Made by a program: the position numbers and the translations under genes. From Cynocephalus volans (lineage: Eukaryota; Chordata; Mammalia; Dermoptera; Cynocephalidae), in NCBI RefSeq assembly GCF_027409185.1, contig NC_084460.1:151487569-151551568 (forward strand): DNA of 64,000 bases, given 5' to 3'. The notes beneath the pieces were generated by a model. It had not been told where the DNA came from. It saw nothing but the letters and a program-made list of their open reading frames with translations, and searched no databases. Positions 63,791 through 64,000 of this stretch are shown here, piece by piece (the first letter of the stretch is position 1; each line of letters begins with the position of its first letter).

Positions 63791-64000
63791 TCTCTTACCT
63801 TTTTATGTTTTCTCAAGGGTTGTCTCTTCACTTTGAAATTTAACTCATCTATAATAGAGAAAACATTAAGTTGGAGATTTATGCTTTTTATTCTGATTCT
63901 GGTTACCTTCATTATATCAGCCTCCCCCTCCCCAAATTAGTCCATTTCTTTCCCCTTAATTTTTTTTAAATGTTTTTATTATCCTTGAATCTATTATTTT

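Overview
This is AT-rich mammalian nuclear DNA holding two convergent, intact protein-coding genes in a bed of old transposons. POU1F1 (the pituitary factor Pit-1) is on the + strand: six coding exons from 10756 to 25712, 290 codons plus stop. CHMP2B (an ESCRT-III subunit) is on the - strand: six coding exons from 59184 down to 34220, 213 codons plus stop. Every exon was read by hand; splice sites are GT/AG and phases close exactly. The tail-to-tail POU1F1/CHMP2B arrangement matches human 3p11.

Lineage: two SINEs (49918-50103, 54623-54800) are head-to-tail dimers of a tRNA-Ile-like unit, and no Alu or B1 is seen in 64 kb. As I recall it, the dimeric tRNA-Ile pattern is that of the CYN SINEs of colugos (Dermoptera), so a colugo is my best guess. 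Placental mammal is certain; the order is an inference.

Layout. 1-10570: POU1F1 upstream DNA with old L1 and MIR pieces. 10580-10755: promoter and 5' UTR with a TATA box and two Pit-1-type sites. 10756-25980: POU1F1, including an intact in-frame 78-nt upstream acceptor extension of exon 2 (Pit-1 beta form). 25980-33000: intergenic DNA with a local sequence duplication, and a Tc1/mariner-like MITE that was split by a 5'-inverted (twin-primed) L1 carrying 17-bp target duplications. 33000-59400: CHMP2B, whose introns hold a Tigger element, two mariner-like hairpin MITEs, an ancient L1, a GC-rich LTR, nested MaLR LTRs, an ERVL-type LTR, the tRNA SINEs and a composite retro-insertion of unclear origin. 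58980-60030: CpG-island promoter with NRF1-type sites. 60030-64000: intergenic DNA with L2, MIR and a MaLR LTR inserted in the MIR.

The two genes are not known to act in one pathway: POU1F1 drives GH, PRL and TSH-beta transcription in the anterior pituitary, while CHMP2B works in endosomal membrane scission in all cells. I found no undescribed gene system. The most informative signals are the dissected retro-insertions, the alternative exon-2 acceptor and the retained CHMP2B intron-5 Val-stop architecture.
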